Part shown: in pieces, positions 39,907 to 50,761 of the stretch
Position numbering within the stretch: the first letter of the stretch is position 1
Layout of the letters: every line of letters begins with the position of its first letter
Assembly (NCBI RefSeq): GCF_000422865.1
Contig: NZ_AUGW01000008.1
Span: 124,001-188,000, forward strand
Direction of reading: 5' to 3'
Length of the DNA: 64,000 bases
From: Oceanospirillum maris DSM 6286
GTDB taxonomy: Bacteria; Pseudomonadota; Gammaproteobacteria; Pseudomonadales; Halomonadaceae
Made by a program: the position numbers and the translations under genes
Notes under the pieces: generated by a model
The model's database searches: none
What the model saw: only the letters and a program-made list of their open reading frames with translations
What the model was told of the DNA's origin: nothing

Positions 39907-41910
39907 ATGTCCATGAAAATTGCTACGGTCACACGGGCAACCTCTATTGTTTTGGTTTTGATTGCCGTTTCTTTGGCAGCTACGCTGCTTTGGGGATTAA
40001 AGCGTTTGGATAATGCTTTTTCTGCAACTCAATCTTATTCACAACTCAAGGAAGAGGTCACCATTGATCTAAGGCGTAAGGTGCAAGAATATCTTGCCAC
40101 TGGCAATGCCTTAAAGCTCAGTGAAGCGGAGCAAGATATTGATCGCCTTGTGAGTGGCAGTCTTCATCAGTTGCCGCCGCTATTAGCCGCCGAAATTGAA
40201 AATTCCCTGAATGAATTAAAGCAGGGAGTAACGGTTAAATTTCGTGCGGCAGGTAAGCTGGCAGGTAATCAAAAAGGACTTTTGTTGCAGTCTGAAAAAG
40301 AGATCGCTAATGCTGCTGATGCTCTTTATGACTATATTCAACAAGGACAGTCCCAGCAAGGACAAGCCGATGATTTAGGACTGGGTGCGGATTACTTATT
40401 TGCCTTACATCCTATTGTTCTGGGTATTAGCCAGATTAAATATTTGAGAGAGCAGTTTAACGATACTCAGGATAAGCATCATAGGGTCTTGCTGTTGGCG
40501 GAGATTGATCAATTGCAAGCTAAGGCTGAGGCGCTCAAAGAGCTGCCTCGCTTTAGGCTTTATGAGGAAGAAGAAGTTGATGAAATGGCCGCTCTTATGG
40601 GTTGGTCAGGTGAGTCGTATGGTGCGAAAAAGCAAGAGCAGGGAGATCTGCTGATTGGTGAGTTGAACGATCTTTTACGTCGTTATCCTGCTGAGCTTGA
40701 GAATATGCTTCGGGATACTCTACTGGGCGTTGAAAGTCGTAGGGCAGTGAATCAACTGATTGGCAATCTTGAGCAGTTGATTAAAGACGGGCAGAAGACG
40801 GTTTTGGTACATAAAGATCAGGTTGAGCAGCAGGTCACGACCATCTTTATTGGCTATGTCGTTTTGATTGTTATTGTCGCCTTGGTGTTGCACCTGTTTC
40901 AAAGCCGTGTGGTATTAAAAGCGTTGCGTGAACTCTCTAACGGCATTGGAAGCTTAATCGAAAGTGGTGAGATGCGATTGATTGCCGTGCATAGCTCCGA
41001 TAGTGAAACAGGGCAAATTGCCCAGAGTTTTAATCAGATGATTGAAACAATGCAGCATCAGCAGCAAGAAAAACACGCTCAACTGACACAAATTACGGAT
41101 TCCCTAGAAGTGGTGTTAAGCGATATTGATACTATTAGTAAAACCGCTAATGAGACCCGTAATTATATTTCTAAATCCCACAGCTTTACTGATGAGCTAA
41201 CACGGCTGGCCCAAGATGTGGATGCTAGCTCGACACAGGTTGAAAGCTTTGCCCGTGGCACGGCAAGCTTTATGGAAGAGAGCCAGTTAAGCGCCAGGAA
41301 TGTTGAGCGTTCCAGCGAGCAAGCTATTGCTACACTCAGTAGCGGCCATGAATCCTTGGATGACTTGATTGCGGCCGTGGACGAAGTTACCAGTATTTTG
41401 GATGTGATTAATGGTATTTCTGACCAAACCAATCTACTAGCCTTAAATGCAGCGATTGAAGCCGCTCGGGCTGGTGAACATGGTCGGGGTTTTGCCGTGG
41501 TAGCCGATGAGGTGCGTAACTTATCGATGGAAACGCAGAACTCTGTGACTAAAATTGGCAGCATACTGAGTCAGTTGAGGCACTCGTCGAATAACTTAAA
41601 AAGCAATATGACGGATATTTCCTGTGCAGCAGAGGAGCAAAGGGAAGCCTCTAGCTATCTGTTAGAGATGTCAAAAACCGTACAGGGGCATTCTGATCGT
41701 GCGGCAGAGTTTGCCCATCAAGGTGCCAAAGTCGCCCGTAATCAAGTCGGGCAGGTTGAGGTCTTTATTGCCAGTATGGAAGAGATGGAGCGTCAGGCCG
41801 CGCAAGCAGAGGATGTTATTCTTTCGGTACAAACGGAAGTACACGAGAAGGTCTTGTGGATATCCAACGCTTTGGGTGTTTCCCGTAGCAGGAAAGAACT
41901 CTTGCTTTGA
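39907..41910 (+). CDS. Methyl-accepting chemoreceptor, candidate phosphate-starvation receptor
   Basis: The 667-aa protein has TM1 (about residues 9-29), a largely helical ~285-residue periplasmic domain, TM2 (about 318-338), a HAMP region and the signalling hairpin tip ([19 protein letters not shown]). The long helical sensor resembles helical-bimodular types rather than a Cache domain. No C-terminal NWETF-like tether is present. Because of the tandem Pho box, I infer induction at low phosphate; CtpL of Pseudomonas aeruginosa is a known PhoB-linked phosphate receptor. The ligand itself is unproven. Confidence 0.88.
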   Translation: MSMKIATVTRATSIVLVLIAVSLAATLLWGLKRLDNAFSATQSYSQLKEEVTIDLRRKVQEYLATGNALKLSEAEQDIDRLVSGSLHQLPPLLAAEIENSLNELKQGVTVKFRAAGKLAGNQKGLLLQSEKEIANAADALYDYIQQGQSQQGQADDLGLGADYLFALHPIVLGISQIKYLREQFNDTQDKHHRVLLLAEIDQLQAKAEALKELPRFRLYEEEEVDEMAALMGWSGESYGAKKQEQGDLLIGELNDLLRRYPAELENMLRDTLLGVESRRAVNQLIGNLEQLIKDGQKTVLVHKDQVEQQVTTIFIGYVVLIVIVALVLHLFQSRVVLKALRELSNGIGSLIESGEMRLIAVHSSDSETGQIAQSFNQMIETMQHQQQEKHAQLTQITDSLEVVLSDIDTISKTANETRNYISKSHSFTDELTRLAQDVDASSTQVESFARGTASFMEESQLSARNVERSSEQAIATLSSGHESLDDLIAAVDEVTSILDVINGISDQTNLLALNAAIEAARAGEHGRGFAVVADEVRNLSMETQNSVTKIGSILSQLRHSSNNLKSNMTDISCAAEEQREASSYLLEMSKTVQGHSDRAAEFAHQGAKVARNQVGQVEVFIASMEEMERQAAQAEDVILSVQTEVHEKVLWISNALGVSRSRKELLL

Positions 41911-42018
41911 TTTTTGGCCTTTCTTTCTTTTTTGTTTTTTTCTCATTGTCAACGCTCAAAATCTGTTAACAATTTGATTTATCACCTTTTTGTAATTCTT
42001 ATTCGATACGTGACCAAA

Positions 42019-42048
42019 TTGCTGCAAGGGGGTAATAAAGAGTATAAT
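42019..42048 (+). promoter_or_regulatory. gyrA promoter candidate
   Basis: TTGCTG (42019-42024), an 18-bp spacer and a perfect TATAAT (42043-42048), about 70 bp before the gyrA start. The -10 is strong and the -35 moderate. Confidence 0.55.
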
Positions 42049-42122
42049 CGGGTGAATTTTCAAGACGAGTGTTGCGCACAGGGTTGCAACGCAGTGTTGC
42101 TGAATAAAGGATTCCGATACTC

Positions 42123-44864
42123 ATGGGTGAATTTGCAAGAGAAATTCTGCCAGTTAACATCGAAGACGAACTAAAACAATCCTATTTAGATTACGCCATG
42201 AGCGTAATTGTAGGTCGTGCTCTTCCCGATGTTCGTGATGGCCTTAAGCCGGTGCACCGTCGTGTACTGTTTGCGATGCAGCAGCTTGGCAACGACTGGA
42301 ACAAATCATATAAGAAATCAGCCCGTGTTGTTGGTGACGTGATTGGTAAGTACCACCCCCACGGTGACAGCGCTGTTTACGACACTATTGTGCGTATGGC
42401 TCAGCCTTTCTCTATGCGACATATGCTGGTTGATGGTCAGGGTAACTTTGGTTCTATTGATGGTGATAGTGCCGCTGCAATGCGTTATACCGAAGTACGT
42501 ATGGCGCGTATTTCCCATGAAATGCTAGCGGATCTTGATAAAGAAACCGTTGATTTTGTCGATAACTATGACGGTTCAGAGCGGATCCCAGAAGTTTTGC
42601 CTGCTCGGGTTCCTAACCTCCTTGTTAACGGTTCATCTGGTATCGCCGTAGGTATGGCGACCAATATTCCACCACACAACCTAACCGAGGTTGTCACCGC
42701 GTGTTTGGCTTTGCTGGATAATAGCGAGCTGACTATTGACGAGCTGATGGAGTATATCCCCGGCCCTGATTTCCCAACAGCCGCTATTATTAATGGCCGT
42801 GCGGGTATTCTTCAGGCTTATCGCACCGGTCGTGGCCGTATTTATGTCCGTGCGCGCCATACGATTGAGCGTGATGATAAAGCCAACAAAGAAACCATTA
42901 TTATTCATGAGATTCCGTATCAGCTAAACAAGGCGCGTGTGATTGAGCGTATCGCTGAACTGGTTAAAGAGAAGAAAATCGAGGGAATCTCTGAGCTGCG
43001 TGATGAGTCGGATAAAGACGGTTTACGAGTCGTTATTGAACTAAAGCGTGGTGAATCTGGTGATGTGGTTGTTAACAACCTGTTTGCCCAGACCCAGCTG
43101 CAAAATGTGTTTGGTATCAATATTGTGGCGCTGGAAAACGGTCAGCCTAAAGTATTGAACCTGAAACAATTACTTGAAGCCTTCCTGCGTCATCGCCGTG
43201 AAGTCGTTACCCGCCGTACCGTTTATGAGCTGCGTAAAGCCCGTGAGCGTGGTCATATTCTGGAAGGTTTGGCGATTGCATTGGCCAATGTTGACCCAGT
43301 GATCGAGCTGATTCGTCAGTCACCTTCTGCCGCAGAAGCGAAAGAGAAGCTGATCAATAGTAGCTGGGTGCCGGGCAATGTGATTGCTATGCTAGAGCGT
43401 GCTGGCGCAGATTCTTGCCGCCCAGATGACCTAGAAGCTGAATTTGGCCTACAGGAAGACAATGGTGAATATCGCCTGTCCCCTGCTCAAGCCCAAGCCA
43501 TTCTGGAATTACGCCTACACCGCCTGACTGGCTTAGAGCACGAGAAACTACTGAACGAATATAAAGATATTCTGGAGAAAGTAGCGGAGTTAGCCGGTAT
43601 TTTGGCCGATGCTGAAAAACTGCTGCAGGTGATTCGTGAAGAGTTAGAAGCGATTCGTGAGCAGTACGGTGAAGAGCGTCGTACCGAGATCATTAGTAGT
43701 CACCTTGATTTGACCATGGAAGATCTGATCAACGAAGAAGATATGGTTGTGACGATCTCCCGTAGTGGTTACGCCAAGTCCCAGCCGTTAAGTGATTACC
43801 GTGCTCAGCATCGCGGTGGTCGTGGTAAATCAGCCACATCGGTTAAAGATGAAGATGTTGTTGAGCACCTGCTAGTGGCTTCCACTCACGATACCATTCT
43901 GCTCTTTAGCAACAAGGGTAAAGTGTATTGGTTGAAAGTTTACGAGTTACCTCAGGCAGGTCGTGGTTCCCGTGGTCGACCTATGGTAAATCTGTTGCCG
44001 TTGGAAGATGGCGAACAGATCAGCACTATTTTACCGGTACGTGAATACCCAGATGATCACTTTGTCTTTATGGCAACCGCTAATGGTACGGTTAAGAAAA
44101 CAGCCTTGAGCCAGTTCTCTCGCCCCCGTAGCAGTGGTTTGATCGCTCTAGATATTGAAGAGGGTGATCGTTTGATTGGTGCGGCGATTACCAATGGTGA
44201 AAACCATGTAATGCTGTTGAGCAGTGCCGGTAAAATGATCCGCTTTGAAGAGTCCAAGGTTCGAGCTATGGGCCGTACGGCACGGGGTGTGCGCGGTATG
44301 CGTCTACCGGAAGGTGCCCATGTGATCTCTCTTATTATTCCTCAGACTAATGTCGTGGATGAAGAAGAGAGCGCAGAGAACGACAATAGCGAACAGATCT
44401 ATATCATGACCGCTTCTGAAAATGGTTATGGTAAACGTACTCGTCTAGAAGCCTTCCCTGTATACGGTCGTGGTGGACAAGGCGTTATCGCGATGCAAAC
44501 CAGTGAACGCAACGGCCAGCTGGTTTCTGCTATGCAGGTTAGTGATCTGGATGAGATGATGCTGATCACCGATAAGGGCACTTTAGTACGTACCCGTGTT
44601 GCTGAGGTATCTGTTTCTGGTCGTAATACTCAAGGTGTCACGCTGATTCGTCTCGGTGCTGATGAAAACCTTGTGACAGCGGTTCGTGTTGATGAGCCTA
44701 CAGAAATAGAAGAAGAGCTAGAAGACGGTGCTGTTGTTGATGGTGCTGTTGTTGATTGTACGGTTGTTGCAGAAGGCGACAAGCCTGAGATTGAAGGCGA
44801 AGTATCTGATACCGATACGGATAGCTCTAGCGATACCGATAAAGCTGATCCAACAGCTGAATAA
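42123..44864 (+). CDS. gyrA: GyrA, DNA gyrase subunit A
   Basis: GyrA cuts and rejoins DNA in the gyrase A2B2 complex. The catalytic Tyr lies in AAMRYTE. The quinolone-resistance region keeps Ser83 and Asp87 ([11 protein letters not shown]), the susceptible residues. The C-terminal beta-pinwheel begins with the GyrA box as QHRGGRG, one change from QRRGGRG. The protein ends in a long acidic tail that includes a pentapeptide repeat ([15 protein letters not shown]), and at 913 aa is longer than Escherichia (875). It heads the gyrA-serC-pheA block. Confidence 0.97.
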   Translation: MGEFAREILPVNIEDELKQSYLDYAMSVIVGRALPDVRDGLKPVHRRVLFAMQQLGNDWNKSYKKSARVVGDVIGKYHPHGDSAVYDTIVRMAQPFSMRHMLVDGQGNFGSIDGDSAAAMRYTEVRMARISHEMLADLDKETVDFVDNYDGSERIPEVLPARVPNLLVNGSSGIAVGMATNIPPHNLTEVVTACLALLDNSELTIDELMEYIPGPDFPTAAIINGRAGILQAYRTGRGRIYVRARHTIERDDKANKETIIIHEIPYQLNKARVIERIAELVKEKKIEGISELRDESDKDGLRVVIELKRGESGDVVVNNLFAQTQLQNVFGINIVALENGQPKVLNLKQLLEAFLRHRREVVTRRTVYELRKARERGHILEGLAIALANVDPVIELIRQSPSAAEAKEKLINSSWVPGNVIAMLERAGADSCRPDDLEAEFGLQEDNGEYRLSPAQAQAILELRLHRLTGLEHEKLLNEYKDILEKVAELAGILADAEKLLQVIREELEAIREQYGEERRTEIISSHLDLTMEDLINEEDMVVTISRSGYAKSQPLSDYRAQHRGGRGKSATSVKDEDVVEHLLVASTHDTILLFSNKGKVYWLKVYELPQAGRGSRGRPMVNLLPLEDGEQISTILPVREYPDDHFVFMATANGTVKKTALSQFSRPRSSGLIALDIEEGDRLIGAAITNGENHVMLLSSAGKMIRFEESKVRAMGRTARGVRGMRLPEGAHVISLIIPQTNVVDEEESAENDNSEQIYIMTASENGYGKRTRLEAFPVYGRGGQGVIAMQTSERNGQLVSAMQVSDLDEMMLITDKGTLVRTRVAEVSVSGRNTQGVTLIRLGADENLVTAVRVDEPTEIEEELEDGAVVDGAVVDCTVVAEGDKPEIEGEVSDTDTDSSSDTDKADPTAE
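44727..44771. repeat. 15-bp coding tandem repeat in the gyrA tail
   Basis: GGTGCTGTTGTTGAT is repeated exactly (44727, 44742), with a degenerate third unit (44757). It gives five-residue repeats in the acidic tail, outside the pinwheel core. Confidence 0.88.
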
Positions 44865-44882
44865 GTCGCGTTAAGCGCACCT

Positions 44883-44908
44883 TTCCGGCGGGGGCCTCCT
44901 CGTCGGAA
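44883..44908 (+). terminator. Hairpin after gyrA
   Basis: TTCCGGCGGGG pairs with CTCCTCGTCGGAA through an 11-bp stem that includes two G-T pairs, followed by CAGTTTTCT. It is GC-rich but has a short T-tract. A smaller GCGGTT/AACCGC hairpin lies some 20 bp further on. Confidence 0.5.
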
Positions 44909-45072
44909 CAGTTTTCTACCGGATGCGGTTTCAACCGCGTTGATACGACCAGAAGCTTTGGGCGATTATCGAAAACCCTAAACAGATAATCCCCCCAGAT
45001 CTTACAGGCAAAGACTTTAATCTAAAGTGATTGCTTTAAGGCTGTAAACGCTTCGATTTTGAGAAGAGCATA

Positions 45073-46161
45073 ATGACACGTCACTTTAATTTTTGTGCGG
45101 GACCGGCAGCGTTACCTGAAGCTGTGTTGAAAAAAGCTCAATACGAAATGCTGGATTGGCAGGGACGGGGGCTATCGGTCATGGAGATGAGTCATCGAAG
45201 TGATGACTATGTTGCCATTGCCAGTCAAGCTGAAAAAGATCTTCGTGGGCTGCTGAATATCCCGGATAACTACAAAGTGCTCTTTATGCAAGGTGGCGCT
45301 AGTAGCCAGTTTGCAATGGTGCCGCTAAATCTCTTGGGTCATGGGGGCACGCCAAACTATATTGAAACCGGTGTTTGGGCAGGCAAGGCCATTAAAGAAG
45401 CATCTCGCTATGCGGAAGGTTTGCATGTAGCCGGTAGCAGCAAAGCTCAAGGCTATACCTGTGTTCCGGCTCAAAACGAGCTGAAACTAACAGATGATGC
45501 GGCTTATTTGCACTTTACTAGCAATGAAACCATCGGCGGCCTAGCCTTTGATTACCTACCGGAAACGGATGGTGTACCTTTGGTTTGTGATATGTCATCA
45601 GATATTTTGTCTAAGCCTTTAGATGTGACTCAGTATGGTGTGATCTATGCAGGTGCTCAGAAAAATATCGGCCCAGCAGGACTGACTCTCGTGATCATCC
45701 GTGATGACCTGCTAGATCAAGTGATGCCTGCGACACCTTCGATGATGAACTATCGGATCTGCGCTGAAAACGACTCCATGTACAACACGCCACCAACCTA
45801 TGGCTGGTATTTGGCGGGGCTGGTTTTCGACTGGCTGAAAAACGATATCGGCGGCCTCGAGAAAATGGCTGAGATCAATACCCGTAAGGCGAACAAGCTG
45901 TACCAGGCGATTGATAACAGCGATTTTTATGCCAACCCGATCGCCATCGCAAACCGCTCGCAGATGAATGTACCCTTCACTTTGGCAGATGCGGCGCTAG
46001 ATAAAGTCTTCCTACAGGAATCTGAAGCAGCGGGTCTGCTGAACTTGGCGGGGCACCGATCGGTAGGTGGTATGCGCGCCAGTATCTATAATGCGGTACC
46101 GGAAGCAGCGATTGATGCTTTGACCGCTTTCATGTCTGATTTCGAGAAACGCCACGGGTAG
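45073..46161 (+). CDS. serC: SerC, phosphoserine aminotransferase
   Basis: This PLP enzyme of the serine pathway (3-phosphohydroxypyruvate plus glutamate) is also used for 4-phosphohydroxythreonine in B6 synthesis. Motifs are FNFCAGPAALPEAVL, VLFMQGGASSQFA and the PLP lysine region YAGAQKNIGPAGLTL. The length of 362 aa is normal. It lies 6 bp before pheA, so the two are co-transcribed. Confidence 0.96.
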   Translation: MTRHFNFCAGPAALPEAVLKKAQYEMLDWQGRGLSVMEMSHRSDDYVAIASQAEKDLRGLLNIPDNYKVLFMQGGASSQFAMVPLNLLGHGGTPNYIETGVWAGKAIKEASRYAEGLHVAGSSKAQGYTCVPAQNELKLTDDAAYLHFTSNETIGGLAFDYLPETDGVPLVCDMSSDILSKPLDVTQYGVIYAGAQKNIGPAGLTLVIIRDDLLDQVMPATPSMMNYRICAENDSMYNTPPTYGWYLAGLVFDWLKNDIGGLEKMAEINTRKANKLYQAIDNSDFYANPIAIANRSQMNVPFTLADAALDKVFLQESEAAGLLNLAGHRSVGGMRASIYNAVPEAAIDALTAFMSDFEKRHG

Positions 46162-46167
46162 ATTGTC

Positions 46168-47274
46168 ATGTCAGAAGTAAACCTTAGTGAAGCAGAGCAG
46201 CTGGGCCTGCTGCGCGACCAGATCGACAATATTGACCAGCAGATCCAACAGTTGATCAATCAGCGCGCCCGTTGTGCGCAACAGGTTGCAGAAGTTAAAC
46301 AGGCTTCCGGTGCTACGGATATTCAGTTTTATCGCCCTGAGCGTGAAGCTCAGGTCTTGCGCCGTGTGATGGAGCGAAATGAAGGCCCGCTATCGGATGA
46401 AGAGATGGCCCGTCTGTTCCGTGAAATTATGTCGGCTTGTCTAGCCCTTGAAGATCCTGTAAAGGTTGCCTTTTTAGGCCCAGAAGGCACCTTTACTCAA
46501 GAGGCGGCATTAAAGCATTTTGGTCATTCGGCTGTTAGTCTGCCGATGGCGGCAATTGATGATGTTTTTCGTGAAGTGGAATCCGGTGCTGTTGCCTATG
46601 GCGTTGTGCCGGTGGAAAACTCCACTGAAGGTGTGATCAGTCATACACTGGATAGCTTTATTGACTCCTCATTAAAGATCTCCGGTGAAGTGGTATTGCG
46701 TATTCACCAGTATTTACTGGTGGGTAACAATACTCGCACGGATAAAATCTCTCGTATTTATTCCCATGCGTCGTCGTTAGCCCAGTGTCGTAAATGGCTG
46801 GATCAGCATTACCCAAGCGCTGAACGTATTGCGGTAAGCAGTAATGCTGAAGCAGCACGTTTGGTGCAAAGTGAATGGCACTCTGCGGCCATTGCTGGAG
46901 ATATGGCCGCTCAGCTCTATGGTTTACAAAAACTGGCGGAGAAGATCGAGGATCAACCGGATAATTCCACCCGTTTTCTGATTATCGGTAATCAAGAAGT
47001 GCCTGCCAGCGGCGAAGATAAAACCTCGCTTATGGTTGCTACCCGTAATCAGCCCGGTGCCCTGCATGATCTACTGGAACCCTTTCAGCGTCACGGTATC
47101 GATTTGACGCGCGTAGAAACTCGCCCCTCCAAAGTGGGTGCTTGGAATTACGTCTTCTTTATTGATTTTTCAGGCCATGCGGACAGCGATCAAGTTCAAG
47201 CTGCGTTAGCGGAGATTAGTCCTCGGGTTTCTGATATTAAGATCCTAGGCTCTTATCCAAGGGGTGTGCTTTAG
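46168..47274 (+). CDS. pheA: PheA, chorismate mutase / prephenate dehydratase (P-protein)
   Basis: It is bifunctional: an N-terminal AroQ-type chorismate mutase (LRDQIDNIDQQIQQLINQR, RPEREAQVLRR), a dehydratase domain (VAFLGPEGTFTQEA, VVPVENSTEGVI) and a C-terminal ACT domain for phenylalanine feedback (NQPGALHDLLEPF, RVETRPSK). It makes phenylpyruvate for phenylalanine. An intrinsic hairpin between it and hisC may lower downstream expression. Confidence 0.96.
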   Translation: MSEVNLSEAEQLGLLRDQIDNIDQQIQQLINQRARCAQQVAEVKQASGATDIQFYRPEREAQVLRRVMERNEGPLSDEEMARLFREIMSACLALEDPVKVAFLGPEGTFTQEAALKHFGHSAVSLPMAAIDDVFREVESGAVAYGVVPVENSTEGVISHTLDSFIDSSLKISGEVVLRIHQYLLVGNNTRTDKISRIYSHASSLAQCRKWLDQHYPSAERIAVSSNAEAARLVQSEWHSAAIAGDMAAQLYGLQKLAEKIEDQPDNSTRFLIIGNQEVPASGEDKTSLMVATRNQPGALHDLLEPFQRHGIDLTRVETRPSKVGAWNYVFFIDFSGHADSDQVQAALAEISPRVSDIKILGSYPRGVL

Positions 47275-47315
47275 GCGTCCCAAGGATATTCGCACCAACG
47301 AAATAGAATGATCCT

Positions 47316-47340
47316 AACGGGAGGCTTAGCCTCCCGTTTT
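47316..47340 (+). terminator. Hairpin with short T-tract between pheA and hisC
   Basis: AACGGGAGGC and GCCTCCCGTT pair around a 3-nt loop and are followed by TT then AGCAG. It sits about 25 bp before the hisC start, inside the block. It is plausible as a partial terminator or attenuator. Confidence 0.6.
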
Positions 47341-47364
47341 AGCAGTTAAAGAAGGTAGATAATT

Positions 47365-48501
47365 ATGGCATGTGATTACATTGAATTGGCCAATAAAGGT
47401 GTTCAGGGCTTACAGCCGTATCAGCCGGGTAAGCCTGTTGAAGAGCTAAAGCGTGAACTAGGTATTAGCGATATTGTTAAGCTAGCCAGTAATGAGAATC
47501 CCCTTGGGCCAAGCCCGAAAGCTTTGGATGCCATTCGTTCTATTCTACCTGAGTTAACACGTTATCCTGATGGCAATGCTTTTCGTTTGAAGCAGGCCTT
47601 GGGGAAGAAGCTGGGTGTTAATAGCGAGCAGATAACCCTAGGCAATGGCTCCAATGATGTACTTGAGTTGATTGGCCGTGCTTATTTAACCGGTCATAGT
47701 GCCGCTTTGTACTCTCAACATGCTTTTGCGGTTTATCCGATTGTTACCCAAGCGATTGGTGCGCAACATATTGCCGTACCGGCTAAAAACTGGGGGCATG
47801 ATCTGGAGGCGATGGCGGCGGCGATTACGGATAAAACCCGTGTGATTTTTATTGCGAATCCCAATAACCCAACCGGCACTTGGCTGAGTGAACAAGAGGT
47901 GCGGGCTTTTCTCGATAAGGTACCGGCACGCATTATTGTGGTGTTAGATGAAGCTTATACTGAATATGTAGATCAACCTGATTTTCCGAATGGTATTGCG
48001 TTATTGAGCGAGTATCCCAATCTTGTGGTCACGCGTACCTTCTCGAAAGCCTACGGTTTAGCTGGGTTGCGTATTGGTTACAGCGTGAGTCATCTTCAAG
48101 TCGCTGATATTTTGAATCGAATTCGTCAACCGTTTAACGCTAATATGGCTGCTCAAGAGGCTGCTATTGCGGCCTTGGATGATGAGGATTATCTGGCAAA
48201 AAGTGTGCAGGTAAACGCAGAGGGCATGGCGTATTTAGAGTCTGAATTTAAACGCTTAGGCTTGGATTTTATCCCATCGGTGGGTAACTTTATTTGTGTT
48301 GATGTTGCACAGCCTGCTGGGCCTGTTGATCAGGCGTTATTGCAAGAAGGCGTAATTGTTCGCTCGGTTGCACCTTATCAAATGCCGAATCATCTGCGGG
48401 TCTCTATTGGTACTGCAGAAGAAAACGGTCGATTTATCAACGCCTTGAAAAAGGTTATGGCGGATCGTCAAACCCCTTTAGAGGAGAGCAACCCCGAGTG
48501 A
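47365..48501 (+). CDS. hisC: HisC, histidinol-phosphate aminotransferase
   Basis: This class II fold-type I PLP enzyme has KLASNENPLGPSPKA, ANPNNPTGTW and the PLP lysine in TFSKAYGLAGLRIGY. It transaminates imidazole-acetol phosphate; this branch often also accepts aromatic keto acids. The position between pheA and tyrA suggests aromatic amino acid transamination as well. The length of 378 aa is normal. Its stop overlaps the next start (GTGA). Confidence 0.93.
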   Translation: MACDYIELANKGVQGLQPYQPGKPVEELKRELGISDIVKLASNENPLGPSPKALDAIRSILPELTRYPDGNAFRLKQALGKKLGVNSEQITLGNGSNDVLELIGRAYLTGHSAALYSQHAFAVYPIVTQAIGAQHIAVPAKNWGHDLEAMAAAITDKTRVIFIANPNNPTGTWLSEQEVRAFLDKVPARIIVVLDEAYTEYVDQPDFPNGIALLSEYPNLVVTRTFSKAYGLAGLRIGYSVSHLQVADILNRIRQPFNANMAAQEAAIAALDDEDYLAKSVQVNAEGMAYLESEFKRLGLDFIPSVGNFICVDVAQPAGPVDQALLQEGVIVRSVAPYQMPNHLRVSIGTAEENGRFINALKKVMADRQTPLEESNPE

Positions 48502-50747
48502 AGCCTGTTAAAAAAACATTGATTATCGGCCTAGGTTTAATCGGTGGTTCGTTGGCGTTAGCCCTAAGGAAAGCCGGTTTAGGTGGGACGATTATTGGTT
48601 GTGATCGCGATCAAGATGAAGTCGATTTGGCGATTGAGATCGGCATGATTGACCAAGGCTCGACTCAGGCAGAAGACTGGATTGCCGATGCGGATCTGAT
48701 CGTGCTTTCTGTGCCGGTTATCGCTATGGAATCGGTGATGGCACAAGTTAAGCCTTTACTGCGCCCGGATACAGTATTAACCGACGTTGGCAGTAGCAAG
48801 GGCTCTGTGTTGGCCTCCGCCATTAATATCTGGGGGCACTTGCCAGAAACGTTTGTTTTAGGCCACCCTATCGCCGGCTCCGAAAAAAGTGGAGTTAGCG
48901 CTGCTTTAGTGGATCTGTATCAGAAGCATAAGGTGATTTTAACGCCAACACCTGACAATACCGATCAAGCGGTCAACCGTATTACCCAGATGTGGCAGGC
49001 CGCTGGTGCTGAAGTGCTTACCATGGGTATTGAACGCCATGATGAAGTGCTCGCCGCCACCAGTCATCTTCCACACATGCTAGCTTTTTCTTTAGTCGAT
49101 ACCCTAGCTTCTCAAGATGAGAGCTTAGAAATTTTCCGTTATGCTGCGGGTGGTTTTCGTGATTTTACCCGAATTGCAGCCAGTGACCCGGTGATGTGGC
49201 GTGATATTTATATCGCCAATAAACCCGCAGTATTACAAGCCCTTACCGAGTTCGAACAAGGTTTGTCACGTTTAAGAACGGCTATTGAAGAGTCGGACGG
49301 TGACGCTATGCTGGGTATTTTTACCCGTGCAAAAGCCGCTCGGGAGCATTTCACAAGAATTCTAGACAACTCGGCGTATATTCCTATGCAAAATAAACTG
49401 ATCAACTATCGCACTACTCCTGGCACCGCTTTGAGTGGGCGTATTCGTGTACCAGGTGATAAATCGATCTCCCACCGATCTATCATGTTGGGCTCCCTTG
49501 CAGAGGGTGAAACCCATGTAAAAGGTTTTCTTGAAGGTGAAGACAGCTTAGCAACGCTACAGGTTTTTCGGGATATGGGCGTTGTTATTGAAGGACCAAA
49601 TCAAGGGGAAGTGACCATACATGGTGTGGGTTTACATGGCTTGAAGAAACCAAAGGCACCGCTGTATCTTGGTAATTCAGGTACTTCTATGCGCCTGTTG
49701 TCTGGTTTATTGGCGGGTCAGTCTTTTGATGTTGAGTTAACCGGTGATGCGTCTTTAACGAAGCGCCCGATGGAACGTGTGGCTAAGCCTCTGCGTGAAA
49801 TGGGTGCCGTGGTAGAAACGGCAGAAGGTGGTCGCCCTCCTTTAATTATTCGTGGTGGCCAGGCATTAAAAGGTATCGACTATAAGATGCCGATGGCTAG
49901 TGCTCAGGTGAAATCCTGTGTGCTTTTGGCGGGGTTGTATGCTGAAGGCGAAACCAAAACCACGGAGCCTGCACCGACCCGTGATCATACCGAGCGCATG
50001 CTGACAGGCTTTGGTTATAACGTTGTGCGTGATGGCGCAACGGCCTCTTTGCAGGGCGGTGGTCAGTTGGTTGCCAATGATATTGATGTACCTTCTGATA
50101 TTTCCTCCGCAGCCTTCTTTATGGTAGCAGGCTCTATTGCTGATCGTTCAGAGATTCTCATTGAGCACGTGGGGATGAATCCTACCCGCGTCGGTATTGT
50201 GAATATCCTACGGGAAATGGGGGCGGATATTACCCTTGAAAATGAATCTGAAGTAGGCGGTGAACCCGTTGCTGATGTTCGTGTTCGTTCAGCAGACTTG
50301 AAAGGCATCGATATTCCCCAGGATCAAGTGCCGTTAGCCATTGATGAGTTTCCTGTTCTGTTTGTGGCAGCAGCCTGCGCAGAAGGCGTCACCCGTCTTC
50401 GGGGTGCTGAAGAGTTACGGGTTAAAGAGAGCGACCGTATTCAAGTGATGGCCGATGGCCTGCAAGCGCTAGGTATTCAGTGCACCGTTTATGATGATGG
50501 CATTGATATTGTCGGCATAGGTAGTCTAGATGCGGGAAGTGATGCTCATAATGGTGGTCGTAAAATGAGCGGTGGCCGTGTACACAGCCATGATGATCAT
50601 CGAATCGCCATGTCATTCGCTGTGGCGTCTTTACGCTCTGACGGTGAGATCTTTATTGAAGACTGTGCCAACGTCGCAACATCCTTCCCCGGCTTTGTGG
50701 AGCTGGCAAATGGCGTTGGCATGAAAATCCGAGTCGAAGAAGCTTGA
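48498..50747 (+). CDS. Fused prephenate dehydrogenase and EPSP synthase (TyrA-AroA)
   Basis: Residues 1 to about 290 are a TyrA dehydrogenase (LIIGLGLIGGSLALALRKAG, SHLPHMLAFSLV). From about 310 the frame continues as AroA, EPSP synthase (RIRVPGDKSISHRS, LGNSGTSMRLLSG, PMASAQVKSCVLLAG). One polypeptide therefore serves the tyrosine branch and the sixth shikimate step, a fusion known in pseudomonads. The AroA half shows the class II motifs GDKS, RDHTE, SAQVK and NPTR. The start is GTG 48498, overlapping the hisC stop. Confidence 0.95.
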   Translation: MKPVKKTLIIGLGLIGGSLALALRKAGLGGTIIGCDRDQDEVDLAIEIGMIDQGSTQAEDWIADADLIVLSVPVIAMESVMAQVKPLLRPDTVLTDVGSSKGSVLASAINIWGHLPETFVLGHPIAGSEKSGVSAALVDLYQKHKVILTPTPDNTDQAVNRITQMWQAAGAEVLTMGIERHDEVLAATSHLPHMLAFSLVDTLASQDESLEIFRYAAGGFRDFTRIAASDPVMWRDIYIANKPAVLQALTEFEQGLSRLRTAIEESDGDAMLGIFTRAKAAREHFTRILDNSAYIPMQNKLINYRTTPGTALSGRIRVPGDKSISHRSIMLGSLAEGETHVKGFLEGEDSLATLQVFRDMGVVIEGPNQGEVTIHGVGLHGLKKPKAPLYLGNSGTSMRLLSGLLAGQSFDVELTGDASLTKRPMERVAKPLREMGAVVETAEGGRPPLIIRGGQALKGIDYKMPMASAQVKSCVLLAGLYAEGETKTTEPAPTRDHTERMLTGFGYNVVRDGATASLQGGGQLVANDIDVPSDISSAAFFMVAGSIADRSEILIEHVGMNPTRVGIVNILREMGADITLENESEVGGEPVADVRVRSADLKGIDIPQDQVPLAIDEFPVLFVAAACAEGVTRLRGAEELRVKESDRIQVMADGLQALGIQCTVYDDGIDIVGIGSLDAGSDAHNGGRKMSGGRVHSHDDHRIAMSFAVASLRSDGEIFIEDCANVATSFPGFVELANGVGMKIRVEEA

Positions 50748-50761
50748 TTTAAGGAAAAATT

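Noticed and set aside
42369-42390. Quinolone-resistance substitutions in GyrA
   Set aside because: Ser83 and Asp87 are the wild-type residues.
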